From NCBI GenBank assembly GCA_934148535.1, contig CAKPDF010000009.1:1-47722 (forward strand): a stretch of DNA of 47,722 nt. The letters run 5' to 3'. The translations under genes were made by a program, and so were the position numbers. Each line of letters begins with the position of its first letter. Position 1 is the first letter of the stretch. Under the pieces are notes generated by a model. It was given only the letters and a program-made list of their open reading frames with translations. It had not been told where the DNA came from and did no database searches. Positions 16,989-25,594 of this stretch are shown in pieces. This stretch comes from an uncultured Bacilli bacterium (GTDB taxonomy: Bacteria; Bacillota_I; Bacilli_A; RF39; UBA660).

Positions 16989-18618
16989 CAATAAATTCTC
17001 TTAATATTGATAGTTCCGGTATATTTTCACTTGGTATTGGTAAAACAAATTTTAATAGTTTTAGTAATCTTACTGCTGTATCATAGTTTGGATCTGTTTG
17101 AGAAATTGAAAATAATAATGGCTCTGCATATGTTTTTATTACTCCAAGTTCATATGCTAAGAATGAATTAAATATTACATCCGCTTCATCTTGATATGGG
17201 AATACATATTTCTCTTCTCCTCTTCTTACGTCATCCCAAGTAGATAATGTATGTGATGGACTGTATCCTCTTGTACGATAATCTCTTATCATTCTTCTTA
17301 ATAATCTTATATCTGTTTGACTAATTCTGTTATCGTTATCAATATTTAAGAATGATAATGGGCTTATATATATTTTAAATTTGTTCTTTTTAGGAATTTC
17401 TTTTCCTATTTCATCATTTAATGCATGTAATCCTTCTACTACTAATATATCATTTTCTTTTAGTTGAATAGTTCTATTAAATTGTTTTTTACCTTCTATA
17501 AAATCATATGTTGGTGTTATTACTTTATTTCCTTTTAATAATTTTTCCATTTGATTATTAAATAATTTTATATCCAATGCCCTTACTGATTCGTAGTCTG
17601 GTTTTCCATTTTCGTCTAATGGGGTATTTTCTCTATTTAGGAAATAATCATCTAATGAAATATGATATGGATTTAATCCTAAAACTTTTAAATATAGTGA
17701 TAACTTTTTAGCAGTTGTTGTTTTTCCTGATGATGATGGACCTGTTAATAATATTACTTTTATATTGTTTTTATTTAATGCTATTTTTTCTGCTATAGAT
17801 AATAGTTTATAGTCTTGTAATATTTCAGAAAGATGAATTATTTCTCCTGCTCCTCTTTTAATTACTGCTTCGTTTAATTCTCCTAAATTATTTATATTTA
17901 GTAAGTTACCCCATTCAGAATATTCTTCTAAATTATTAAATGATTGTTCATGATGAACATATTTACTAACCTTTCCTTTGTCATAGGCAAATGGGAATCT
18001 AACTACTATTCCATTTTCTAGTAATGTTAAGTCAAAGTATTTTAATATTCCTGTTCTAGAAGGCAAGTCTCCTAAAATATAATGGTATGTTCCTCCTAAT
18101 TTATATAAACTAACAAATTTTGAAGTTGTATATGATAATGTTTTTACTTTATCTTCACGTTTTACACTTTTAAAATATTCTATTGCTTCCATTCTAGATG
18201 TTTCTATTTTCTCAAATGGTATATTTTCTTTTACTTTTTGTTTCATTACTTCTTTTATTTCTTTTAAATTTTCTTCTGTTACTTTTTTATCTATTTCAAA
18301 GTATATACCTTTACCTACTGGGTGTTTTATCTTAATTTTAGTGTTATTTCCTAAAATTTTTAATGCTGATACTTCAAATAACAGCATCAATCCTTTTTCA
18401 TATATTTTATTTCCTTGAATTGAGGTAATATCATATAATTTTAAAACTCCACTTTTATTTATTGCATCTTCTAGTCCTAAAATTTGATTTTTATATTTTC
18501 CACATACTATTTCATATGAATAATTTTCTTTTACACTGTCAATTATTTCTTTTAATTTTACTCCTTTTGGATATTCTTTTTTTACATTATTTTCAAATGT
18601 TATAACAATATTGTTCAT
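16966..18618 (-). CDS. Nucleoside (uridine-type) kinase with N-terminal TGS and ThrRS-like domains
   Basis: 550 residues. A TGS-like domain (about 1-65) is followed by a segment like the second additional domain of threonyl-tRNA synthetase (about 70-215, with the HH pair at 222-223 near HHEQSF). The kinase domain from about 285 has P-loop GPSSSGKTT (293-301), HISLDDYFLNRE and VVEGLHALND. The fused architecture is known in Clostridia and relatives as a nucleoside kinase. Uridine/cytidine phosphorylation is inferred from the PRK/Udk-like core and is not certain. A perfect promoter lies upstream, and the 3' end overlaps a terminator. Confidence 0.85.
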   Translation of the reverse strand: MNNIVITFENNVKKEYPKGVKLKEIIDSVKENYSYEIVCGKYKNQILGLEDAINKSGVLKLYDITSIQGNKIYEKGLMLLFEVSALKILGNNTKIKIKHPVGKGIYFEIDKKVTEENLKEIKEVMKQKVKENIPFEKIETSRMEAIEYFKSVKREDKVKTLSYTTSKFVSLYKLGGTYHYILGDLPSRTGILKYFDLTLLENGIVVRFPFAYDKGKVSKYVHHEQSFNNLEEYSEWGNLLNINNLGELNEAVIKRGAGEIIHLSEILQDYKLLSIAEKIALNKNNIKVILLTGPSSSGKTTTAKKLSLYLKVLGLNPYHISLDDYFLNRENTPLDENGKPDYESVRALDIKLFNNQMEKLLKGNKVITPTYDFIEGKKQFNRTIQLKENDILVVEGLHALNDEIGKEIPKKNKFKIYISPLSFLNIDNDNRISQTDIRLLRRMIRDYRTRGYSPSHTLSTWDDVRRGEEKYVFPYQDEADVIFNSFLAYELGVIKTYAEPLLFSISQTDPNYDTAVRLLKLLKFVLPIPSENIPELSILREFIGKSYFEK

Positions 18619-18652
18619 AACAACAACCCTTTCTATTTTTACTCTATAATAT

Positions 18653-18681
18653 ATTATACTTAATAATTAATATTTTGTCAA
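18653..18681 (-). promoter_or_regulatory. Promoter of the nucleoside kinase gene
   Basis: Minus strand consensus -35 TTGACA (18676-18681), 17-bp spacer, -10 TATAAT (18653-18658). One of the best sigma-A matches in the window. Confidence 0.8.
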
Positions 18682-18736
18682 AAAAACTCTAGTATACTTT
18701 ACATACTTTATGATTAAAATATATATGGGTGATATA

Positions 18737-19321
18737 ATGAACTTAATTCCAACTGTGATTGAAAAAAGTAATAATAGTGAGAGATGCTATGACATTTATT
18801 CTCGTCTTTTAAAAGATAGAATTATTATATTAAATGGAGAAATTGACGATAACAATGCTAATAGTATTGTAGCTCAATTATTGTATCTTGATAGTATTAA
18901 TCATAATGATATAAGTATATATATTAATTCTCCAGGAGGTAGTATTACTTCTGGTATGGCTATATATGATACAATGAACTTTATAAAGAGTAAAGTTTCT
19001 ACTATTTGTATTGGTATGGCTGCTTCTATGGCTGCATTCCTACTTTCTTCTGGTGAAAAAGGCAAGAGATTTTGTCTTCCTAATTCTGAAGTTATGATAC
19101 ATCAACCTTTAGGTGGGGCGCAAGGTCAAGCTACTGAAATAAAGATAGCTGCTCTTAGAATATTAAAACTTAAGAAAAAACTTAATTTAATTCTTGCTAA
19201 TAATACTTCCCAAGATATAGAAAAAATAGAGACTGATACTGAAAGAGATTATTTTATGGATAGTAATGAGGCTTTAGAGTATGGAATTATAGATAAAATA
19301 TTAGATAATAATGATAATTAA
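18737..19321 (+). CDS. clpP: ATP-dependent Clp protease proteolytic subunit
   Basis: 194 residues from ATG 18737 (start MNLIPTVIEKS). An in-frame ATG at 18710 lacks an RBS, while GGGTGA precedes 18737. The catalytic triad is Ser97 in GMAASMAA, His122 in EVMIHQPLGG and Asp171 in ERDYFMD, at the standard spacing. The INSPGGS block (63-69) forms the oxyanion and pore region. ClpP forms a tetradecameric serine protease chamber working with ClpX or ClpC. I saw no CtsR heptad repeat or CIRCE element upstream. Confidence 0.95.
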   Translation: MNLIPTVIEKSNNSERCYDIYSRLLKDRIIILNGEIDDNNANSIVAQLLYLDSINHNDISIYINSPGGSITSGMAIYDTMNFIKSKVSTICIGMAASMAAFLLSSGEKGKRFCLPNSEVMIHQPLGGAQGQATEIKIAALRILKLKKKLNLILANNTSQDIEKIETDTERDYFMDSNEALEYGIIDKILDNNDN

Positions 19322-19337
19322 CTTATATCATTTAAAA

Positions 19338-19365
19338 TAGTTATCCACAAATTAGTGGATAACTA
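19338..19365. repeat. Perfect 11-bp hairpin after clpP
   Basis: TAGTTATCCAC / GTGGATAACTA around a 6-base loop, 16 bp after the clpP stop. There is no T-run directly after it, so it may be an RNA-stabilising or repeat hairpin rather than the terminator. It resembles the TAGTTATCAACA hairpin at 46622-46653. Confidence 0.6.
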
Positions 19366-19379
19366 ATATAATTTAATAG

Positions 19380-19410
19380 CACATTTAACGATGTGTTTTT
19401 CTTTTTTTTG
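19380..19410 (+). terminator. Terminator of clpP
   Basis: Short stem CACAT / ATGTG followed by TTTTTCTTTTTTTTG on the plus strand. It overlaps the 3' end of the convergent 109-residue gene. Confidence 0.6.
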
Positions 19411-19714
19411 TTTCTATAATTTCTTCATAATTTTTACAATATAGTCCTAATCCTTTTATTTTATTAGTCTGTTCATCCAATGCTGGTGGACCTGCAACAA
19501 TATAATAACCTTTTAAAATAAAATTTTGATAATATGGCATATTTAGATATTCTTTTAATTCTTCAATATTTTTAACGGGTAATGTACCCATATAAGCTCC
19601 ATATCCTTCTTTAACATAACAATCGTTAATGTTATCTATTTTGAAACCAAGTTTGGTTTTCATAAAATTGCTATATATAGTACCTTTGCTTTTTACCGAT
19701 ATAAGACCTTTCAT
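19385..19714 (-). CDS. Hypothetical 109-residue protein at the end of the arginine deiminase cluster
   Basis: Soluble-looking small protein starting MKGLISVKSKGTIYSNFMKT, with a central GYGAYMGTLPVKNIEELKEY segment and FILKGYYIVAGPPALDEQT toward the end, and a basic C-terminus. Its ATG is 5 bp after the arcC stop, so it is probably translated from the same mRNA. No cysteine cluster, TM helix or known catalytic motif is visible, and I do not recognise the family. The tight coupling to arcC suggests a role linked to arginine or carbamoyl-phosphate metabolism, which is inference only. Confidence 0.65.
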   Translation of the reverse strand: MKGLISVKSKGTIYSNFMKTKLGFKIDNINDCYVKEGYGAYMGTLPVKNIEELKEYLNMPYYQNFILKGYYIVAGPPALDEQTNKIKGLGLYCKNYEEIIETKKRKTHR

Positions 19715-19719
19715 ATAAA

Positions 19720-20661
19720 TTAATTATCCTTAATTATAGTACCAGATGTTCCAGTAATAGCTTCACTTGCTTTTTCTAGTGATCCTATTATTGCTTTTTT
19801 ATTAGAATTACCTTTGACAAAGTCTAGGCAGGCTTCTACTTTAGGTAACATACTACCTTTAGCAAATTCTCCAGAGGCAATATAATTATTTGCTTCACTT
19901 ACAGTAAGTTTATCTAACGCTGTTTGATTTTCTTTATTGTAGTTAATATATACTTTGTCAACTGCTGTTAAAATTAATAGAATATCAGCATCTATTTCTC
20001 TTGCTAATAGGGCTGCAGATCTGTCTTTGTCTATAACTGCTGCTACTCCTTCTAACAATTCTATTCTATCTGTTTTAATAACAGGAATGCCGCCACCGCC
20101 TACAGCTATTACTATATTATCATTATCTACTAATTGTTTGATAACTCTTTTTTCGATTATGTCAATAGGTTTTGGTGATGGTACAACTCTTCTATATCCT
20201 CTTCCGGCATCTTCTATAAATGTATATCCTTTTTCTTTTGCTATTTCTTCTGATTCTTCTTTACTATAGAACATCCCTATTGGTTTGCTTGGATTTTGAA
20301 AAGCACTATCATTTGGATCTACTAATACTTGAGTAATTAGGGTAGCACAATCTTTTTTTATTTTTTGTCTTTCTAATTCATCTTGAATACATTGTTGTAA
20401 TTGATATCCAATATATCCTTGGCTCATACTTCCACATTCGGGAAAAGGCATTGCTGGTGTTTTGGCTTCACCATTAGCAGAATAATCCATTGCTAATAAG
20501 ATTTGTCCTACTTGAGGTCCATTTCCATGTGTTAATACTATTTTATTACCTTTACTTACTAAATCTACTATTATTCTAGCTACTGATTCTAATAAATGTA
20601 ATTGTTCTTTTGGATCTTTTCCTAGAGCATTACCTCCTAGGGCTATTACTATTTTACTCAT
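19720..20661 (-). CDS. arcC: Carbamate kinase
   Basis: 313 residues from ATG 20661, chosen because AAAGGAGG lies 6 bases upstream; a longer in-frame start at 20697 would overlap the promoter. Amino-acid-kinase fold: KIVIALGGNALG at the N-terminus, VLTHGNGPQVGQ (about 45-56), then AVGGGGIPV (about 205) and VIDKDRSAALLAREIDAD. The enzyme transfers phosphate from carbamoyl phosphate to ADP, the ATP-yielding last step of the arginine deiminase pathway. It has its own promoter although it follows the other arc genes. Confidence 0.95.
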   Translation of the reverse strand: MSKIVIALGGNALGKDPKEQLHLLESVARIIVDLVSKGNKIVLTHGNGPQVGQILLAMDYSANGEAKTPAMPFPECGSMSQGYIGYQLQQCIQDELERQKIKKDCATLITQVLVDPNDSAFQNPSKPIGMFYSKEESEEIAKEKGYTFIEDAGRGYRRVVPSPKPIDIIEKRVIKQLVDNDNIVIAVGGGGIPVIKTDRIELLEGVAAVIDKDRSAALLAREIDADILLILTAVDKVYINYNKENQTALDKLTVSEANNYIASGEFAKGSMLPKVEACLDFVKGNSNKKAIIGSLEKASEAITGTSGTIIKDN

Positions 20662-20687
20662 AAATTCCTCCTTTATCTTATATTTTA

Positions 20688-20716
20688 AGTATATCATACT
20701 AATTTTGGGGAGACAA
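20688..20716 (-). promoter_or_regulatory. Promoter of arcC
   Basis: Minus strand -35 TTGTCT (20711-20716), 17-bp spacer, -10 TATACT (20688-20693). Confidence 0.6.
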
Positions 20717-20756
20717 GGAATTTGATATTGATTTACAATTATTTACAAATAATATT

Positions 20757-21245
20757 TTACTTATATTCTGTTAATAATATTTTGATATTTGATATAACTA
20801 GTATACTATCGGTAATTATTCCTGCTATAGATTTTACATGAATATCATATATTAACCATAATATATAAGTAATTATTCCCCCTATTATTACTAGATGTCT
20901 TTCTTTGGTTAAAAAGTATCTATCTGAGAGGCTTGCTAATATTGAAAATAAGTCTAAAAATGTATGATAACTTAATATTCCTGCTAATATATATAATGGC
21001 AAGGATATTAGAAATATTTTATTATCCCAAGTTGTTTTATAATATCCATAGTCTAAGATTACTTCATAAATACATATAAATAATCCACTATAAGCACCTA
21101 ATAATAAATAATGGATACAATATAATATAGTTGATATTATTTGTATTATTAATATTTTATTTGTTGTTTCTTTATAATAACTTATCATTAATAGAATAAA
21201 TGCTACTAGTCCTATTAACTGAGCTGCTACGTTACTTAAATTCAT
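20757..21245 (-). CDS. YgjV family integral membrane protein
   Basis: 162 residues, almost entirely hydrophobic, with about six short helices. The start MNLSNVAAQLIGLVAFILLM, the SYYKETTNKILIIQ block, YCIHYLLLGAYSG and the late GGIITYILWLIYD block resemble the YgjV (Imp-YgjV) family, whose function is unknown. It sits inside the arginine deiminase cluster between the antiporter and carbamate kinase genes. That position suggests a transport-related role, but no experiment supports this. A terminator precedes it and arcC has its own promoter, so it may be a separate unit. Confidence 0.65.
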   Translation of the reverse strand: MNLSNVAAQLIGLVAFILLMISYYKETTNKILIIQIISTILYCIHYLLLGAYSGLFICIYEVILDYGYYKTTWDNKIFLISLPLYILAGILSYHTFLDLFSILASLSDRYFLTKERHLVIIGGIITYILWLIYDIHVKSIAGIITDSILVISNIKILLTEYK

Positions 21246-21346
21246 TTTATACCTACTACTTTCTTAATTTAATTATATAATGATGATGATTTGATTTTTA
21301 TGTGTTTAACTACTAAGTAATCAATTTTACAATTGGTATGTAAAAG

Positions 21347-21369
21347 TGCAATATGTAGTATGTATTGTA
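21347..21369. repeat. Intergenic palindrome, copy c
   Basis: TGCAATATGTA / GTATGTATTGTA, imperfect inverted repeat beside the antiporter terminator. Same family as the perfect copy at 25274-25297. Confidence 0.5.
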
Positions 21370-21372
21370 TTA

Positions 21373-21400
21373 CAAAAAAAGAAAGTAAATTAATACTTTC
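21373..21400 (-). terminator. Terminator of the antiporter gene
   Basis: Stem GAAAGTA / TACTTTC followed by TTTTTTTGTAAT on the minus strand. Confidence 0.75.
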
Positions 21401-21401
21401 C

Positions 21402-22844
21402 TTATAAAATTATTGAAAATATTGTTAATACTAAGATGTTTACAAGTGCTATCGTTAATACTACTTTAAATGCCCATTTAAACCAAGTACCATATTCTAT
21501 TTTTGCTAGGGCTAGTCCTCCCATAATTGCTCCACAGGTTGGAGTAATTAAATTAACTAAACCATTTGCTGATACTAGTGTCATTACTGTTACTTCAGTA
21601 CTATATCCTAATTGTGCTGCTAAAGAGCCAATTATTGGTGCTGATAGTGTTGCTAGTCCTGATGATGATGGTACTAGTATTGATAATACTATATGTAAGA
21701 TATAGTTTAATGGTACGAACGCTATTTCTGGGAATTTTGATAAGAAATTTGCGGCGTTGTAGATGATATAGTTATCTAGATATGTTTTTGTCATTAGAAC
21801 AGTTGCTCCTCTTGCAATTGCTATAATTAAGATAACTCCTATCATGTCATCTGCTCCATCTACAAATGTGTCAACAAATCCTTTTTCTCCAAATTTATTG
21901 ATTATTGCAATGATAATTGACATTACTAAGAACCATAATGCTGCTTCATAGAACCACCAGTTACCTAGTGATGCTCCTGTTAACCAGCCAGTGAATTTAT
22001 CAAAAAATGTGATGTTAAATTCACCCCAAGGAATAAAGCCTATAACCATTACAATAAATGTTAATCCAAATAACCATAATGTTGCTTTTTGTTTTGTTGT
22101 TAACGTTGCTTTTTCTGCTAAAGCACCATGATAATGTCCGAATTTTCTTTCAGCTTGTTTTTGTTCTCTTAGAGATAGGATAGTAGATCCTTTATCTTTT
22201 TGAACTTTTTTAGCATATGATACTACAAACATTATTGATATTAATAATGTTGTTAGCCATAAGAATGTTGCTATTAGGATTATTAATCCATGATTAACTG
22301 CAACTCCTTCAGGTAGAGCACTAATTGCTGCTCCTGTTGCAAATGGGTTAATAGTTGATCCTAATACTCCAGATCCTGCTCCTAGTAATACAACTGCTGA
22401 TCCTACTAATGGATCCATTCCTGCTGCATACATAGTTGCTGCTAATAATACATAGAATCCTACTGTTTCTTCTAGCATTCCATATGTTGTTCCTCCTATA
22501 GAGAATATTAGCATAAGTATTGGTATAAGGATGATTTCTCTTCCTTTTAATTTTTGCACTAATACTTTTATTCCTGTTTCTAGAGCTCCAGTTTTAGTAA
22601 TTACTGCTAAAAATCCTCCTAGGATCATTATGAATATTGCTACATCTACAGCATTTTCAAATCCTAGTATTGGTGCCATTAAGATATCTGATAATTTTGC
22701 ACCTACTGTTCCACTACCATTTACAATTTCTTCACCTGTAAATTGTGCATTTGGTAGTAAATGTGATAAAATTCCTAATCCAAAGATTAGTATTAGTATT
22801 ATTGAAAAAGACGATAGCATTGTTTTAGCCTTTTTCTTTGCCAT
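21402..22844 (-). CDS. YfcC-family transporter, probable arginine/ornithine antiporter
   Basis: 480 residues, about 12 helices. Family blocks: GGFLAVITKTGALETGI (about 76-92), IPILMLIFSIGGTTYGMLEE (about 107-126), STINPFATGAAIS (about 163-175), and VPSSSGLATLSAPIIG plus LITPTCGAIMGGLALA near the C-terminus. This is the C4-dicarboxylate anaerobic carrier-like (YfcC/ArcE) family, not the APC-type ArcD. Location directly after arcB supports exchange of arginine for ornithine. AGGAGG precedes the ATG. A hairpin between arcB and this gene may reduce or separate its expression. Confidence 0.85.
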   Translation of the reverse strand: MAKKKAKTMLSSFSIILILIFGLGILSHLLPNAQFTGEEIVNGSGTVGAKLSDILMAPILGFENAVDVAIFIMILGGFLAVITKTGALETGIKVLVQKLKGREIILIPILMLIFSIGGTTYGMLEETVGFYVLLAATMYAAGMDPLVGSAVVLLGAGSGVLGSTINPFATGAAISALPEGVAVNHGLIILIATFLWLTTLLISIMFVVSYAKKVQKDKGSTILSLREQKQAERKFGHYHGALAEKATLTTKQKATLWLFGLTFIVMVIGFIPWGEFNITFFDKFTGWLTGASLGNWWFYEAALWFLVMSIIIAIINKFGEKGFVDTFVDGADDMIGVILIIAIARGATVLMTKTYLDNYIIYNAANFLSKFPEIAFVPLNYILHIVLSILVPSSSGLATLSAPIIGSLAAQLGYSTEVTVMTLVSANGLVNLITPTCGAIMGGLALAKIEYGTWFKWAFKVVLTIALVNILVLTIFSIIL

Positions 22845-22902
22845 AAGTACCTCCTTATTATAATTATTTCATATTATATTTGGCATATATAATATTTTGT
22901 AT

Positions 22903-22930
22903 GTTATAAAAAACCATTGGTTTATATAAC
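22903..22930 (-). terminator. Hairpin after arcB (terminator or attenuator)
   Basis: GTTATA...AAACCATTGGTTT...TATAAC, nested inverted repeat with TTTTTTATAAC on the minus strand, 7 bp after the arcB stop. It could lower readthrough into the antiporter gene. Confidence 0.5.
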
Positions 22931-22936
22931 CGAATT

Positions 22937-23929
22937 TTAATCTTCTTGCATTGTTGCATACATTATTGCTTTTATTGTATGCATTCTATTTTCTGCTTCT
23001 TCGAATACTCTGGATTTATCAGATTCAAATACTTCGTCTGTTACTTCCATTTCTTTTAATCCAAATTTTTCGTATATTTCTTTTCCTATTTTGGTATCTA
23101 TGTTATGAAATGATGGTAGGCAATGCATAAATATTGCATTAGTACTTGCCATATTCATTACATCTTTTGTTACTTGATATGGTTTTAATAAATTTATTCT
23201 TTTTGCCCATACTTCATCTGGTTCTCCCATTGATACCCAAACATCTGTATATATTACGTCTGCATCTGTTACGGCTTCTTCTACATTATCAGTTACTGTA
23301 ACTGAACCTCCTGATAATTTGGCTATTTCTTTACTTTTATTAATTAAATCAGTGCTTGGCCATAATTCTTTTGGGCTACATGTTACGTAATGCATTCCTA
23401 CTTTAGCACATGCTACAATAAGGGAATTTGATACATTATTTCTTCCGTCTCCCATAAATACTATTTTTCTTCCTCTTAAATCTCCAAAGTTTTCTTTTAT
23501 TGTTAATAGGTCACCTAACATTTGGGTAGGATGGAATTCATCTGTTAATCCATTCCATACTGGTACTTTAGAATATTTTGCTAATTCTTCTACTATATCT
23601 TGTCCGAATCCTCTATATTCTATTCCATCATACATACTTGCTAATACTCTAGCGGTATCTTTTATTGTTTCTTTTTTACCCATTTGGCTTCCTGTTGGTC
23701 CTAGGTATGTTACTCCCATTCCTAAGTCATATCCTGCTACTTCAAAGGAACATCTTGTTCTTGTTGAGTCTTTTTCAAATATTATGGCAATATTTTTGCC
23801 TTTTAGGTATTTGTGTTCTATTCCATTATGTTTTTTTTCTTTAAAATCTTGGGCTAAATTTATTAGATATAATATTTCATCTTCTGTATAATCTAGAAGT
23901 GTCAATAAATCTCTTCCTTTAAGATTCAT
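22937..23929 (-). CDS. arcB: Ornithine carbamoyltransferase (catabolic)
   Basis: 330 residues from ATG 23929 (MNLKGRDLLTLLDYTEDEI). The ATG overlaps the arcA stop by one base and its RBS, GGGAGG, lies inside arcA, so the two are translationally coupled. Carbamoyl-phosphate-binding motif DSTRTR (54-59), HPTQMLGDL block, FMGDGRNNVSNS, and the ornithine-loop HCLPSF late in the chain are present. In this operon it would run in the direction citrulline plus phosphate to ornithine plus carbamoyl phosphate. Confidence 0.95.
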   Translation of the reverse strand: MNLKGRDLLTLLDYTEDEILYLINLAQDFKEKKHNGIEHKYLKGKNIAIIFEKDSTRTRCSFEVAGYDLGMGVTYLGPTGSQMGKKETIKDTARVLASMYDGIEYRGFGQDIVEELAKYSKVPVWNGLTDEFHPTQMLGDLLTIKENFGDLRGRKIVFMGDGRNNVSNSLIVACAKVGMHYVTCSPKELWPSTDLINKSKEIAKLSGGSVTVTDNVEEAVTDADVIYTDVWVSMGEPDEVWAKRINLLKPYQVTKDVMNMASTNAIFMHCLPSFHNIDTKIGKEIYEKFGLKEMEVTDEVFESDKSRVFEEAENRMHTIKAIMYATMQED

Positions 23930-25170
23930 TATTTTTCCTCCCTTATTAATGGCATACTCATACATCTTGGACCTCCACGTCCTCTCGATAATTCTGCTCC
24001 ATGAATTTCTATTACTTTTAATCCATTATCTCTTAATACTTGGTTAGTTACATTATTCCTATCGTATACTACTACTGTTCCTGGTGCTATACATAATGTG
24101 TTTGATCCATCATTCCATTGTTCTCTTTCACTACCTACTTTATCTCCACCAGCACATGGTATTAGGGTTATATTTCTTCCTAGGTAATGTTCTAGAATAT
24201 TTTCTAGTGAGTCATGAATTTCTTTTACGTTTAGATCTTCAAATGTATCTGGAATATCACCTTCAGTTATTTCAAATACTTGTAATGTTTCCATTATTCC
24301 TGGATGATATGTAAATTTGTCTACATCTATTTGAGTAAATACTGTGTCTAGATGCATAAATGCACGGCTTACTGGGATGTTAAATGCTAGTATTGTATCT
24401 ATTTTACAGTCTGGATCTGCAAACATTCTTTTAGCCATTTCATCTATAGCTTCGGCACTTGTTCTTTGAGAGATACCTACTGCTAAGACATGGTCATTTA
24501 AGTTTAATACATCTCCACCTTCGGTATGATGTGGTAAATATCTATCATAATATTTTGGTACTGTTTTATATTCTGGGTGATATTTAAATATATATTCTCC
24601 ATAGATTGTTTCTCTATTTCTTGTAACGGAATACATTTTATTTAGATTTACACCATTACCAACACATGCAAATGGATCTCTTGTAAAATATAAGTTAGGC
24701 ATTGGTTCTGCTATAAAGTCAGAATAATCTCTTACTAGATCTACTAGTGTTTTTTCTACTTCTAGTTTTTTATGATCTAACTCATATATTTGAATTCCTT
24801 CCATTGTTTTTAATACTAATTCTTTGTTGTCTTTAATACTTTCTAAGAAATGTTTAGTTAGATTTTTATATTTCTTAGTTTTAATTCCTGCTTCATCAAT
24901 AAATTGGTTGATGAATTTTTCTTTTATATTTGGATTTATTTCTAATACTTCTGTCATTAGATCTTCCAAATATACTACTTCTACTCCATTATCTCTTAGT
25001 GCTTGAGCGAATTCGTCATGCTCTTTGATTGCATCAGGTAGATATGGGATGTCATCAAATAATAATCTACTTAATGTATCTGGAGTTAAGTTTAATAATT
25101 CCTTTCCTGGTCTATGTAATAAGACTTTTTTTAGTGGCATTATTTCACTTTTAACATTAATTGCATTCAT
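23929..25170 (-). CDS. arcA: Arginine deiminase
   Basis: 413 residues, usual length. Motifs in order: LHRPGKEL (18-25), FTRDPFA (about 161-167), HHTEGGDVLNL with the catalytic His/Glu region (about 214), HLDTVFTQ (about 272) and the nucleophile Cys403 in RGGPRCMSMPL. It hydrolyses arginine to citrulline and ammonia, starting ATP production and raising the pH. GGAGGAG is upstream of the ATG. First gene of the arcA-arcB pair, with the antiporter, YgjV and arcC following. Confidence 0.96.
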   Translation of the reverse strand: MNAINVKSEIMPLKKVLLHRPGKELLNLTPDTLSRLLFDDIPYLPDAIKEHDEFAQALRDNGVEVVYLEDLMTEVLEINPNIKEKFINQFIDEAGIKTKKYKNLTKHFLESIKDNKELVLKTMEGIQIYELDHKKLEVEKTLVDLVRDYSDFIAEPMPNLYFTRDPFACVGNGVNLNKMYSVTRNRETIYGEYIFKYHPEYKTVPKYYDRYLPHHTEGGDVLNLNDHVLAVGISQRTSAEAIDEMAKRMFADPDCKIDTILAFNIPVSRAFMHLDTVFTQIDVDKFTYHPGIMETLQVFEITEGDIPDTFEDLNVKEIHDSLENILEHYLGRNITLIPCAGGDKVGSEREQWNDGSNTLCIAPGTVVVYDRNNVTNQVLRDNGLKVIEIHGAELSRGRGGPRCMSMPLIREEK

Positions 25171-25273
25171 TTAAAATACTCCTCCTATTCTTTCTATTTT
25201 ATTATAACATTTATATTTAAAAAAAGATATCATTTTTAATATTTTTGTAATTTTAATTAATAATATGTAAAAA
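25171..25273 (-). promoter_or_regulatory. arcA promoter region
   Basis: A TATAAT (about 25200-25205 on the minus strand) lies upstream of AGGAGGAG, but no good -35 is present at 16-18 bp. This fits an activator-dependent promoter. A perfect 24-bp palindrome sits about 75 bp further upstream. I could not recognise a confident ArgR or CRP/FNR box. Confidence 0.4.
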
Positions 25274-25297
25274 TACAATACATAGCTATGTATTGTA
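25274..25297. repeat. Perfect 24-bp palindrome upstream of arcA (copy d)
   Basis: TACAATACATAG followed immediately by its exact reverse complement, with no mismatch and no spacer. It lies between arcA and the decayed recombinase gene. It is the best copy of a family also seen at 451, 5508, 21347, 27004 and 38624. It may be an operator or a small intergenic repeat; there is no T-run, so it is not a standard terminator. Confidence 0.75.
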
Positions 25298-25345
25298 AAT
25301 GTAAATATTCGGCTTAAATATAACAATATTAAATATTTGTTTTTT

Positions 25346-25594
25346 TTAATATTTCTTGTGCCTTATTCCATTTTCTCTTGAAGTAATCGCTATATGATGG
25401 TCTTTAACATAGTATTGTTCTTTCTCTCCATAGTTTAAATTATGTTTATGAGTGATTGGAATTTCAACATAATACTTTTGTCCTAGTAAATCACCAATAT
25501 ATTTTTCATTACGTATAATTCTATTGATTGATGATTGACTCCACTTCTTATCAAAGTAAGTAGGAACGTTTTTCTCTTTTATTAAGTGATCCAA
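25346..25594 (-). pseudogene. Large serine recombinase fragment (Recombinase domain)
   Basis: About 82 codons, opening at TTG. The segment KNVPTYFDKKWSQSSINRII, then RNEKYIGDLLGQKYY and EQYYVKDHHIAITSRE, matches the central Recombinase domain (PF07508 type) of large serine integrases/resolvases. The resolvase catalytic domain and the zinc-ribbon/coiled-coil end are missing, and the reading frame ends in unrelated residues (GIRHKKY). It is therefore a dead remnant. At its 5' side it is joined in another frame to the start of a Mob/Pre-like gene, and next to it is the AbiF module. Confidence 0.8.

Noticed and set aside
21402..22844. Classical APC-type ArcD antiporter
   Set aside because: The sequence belongs to the YfcC/C4-dicarboxylate-carrier-like family; only its function and location match ArcD.
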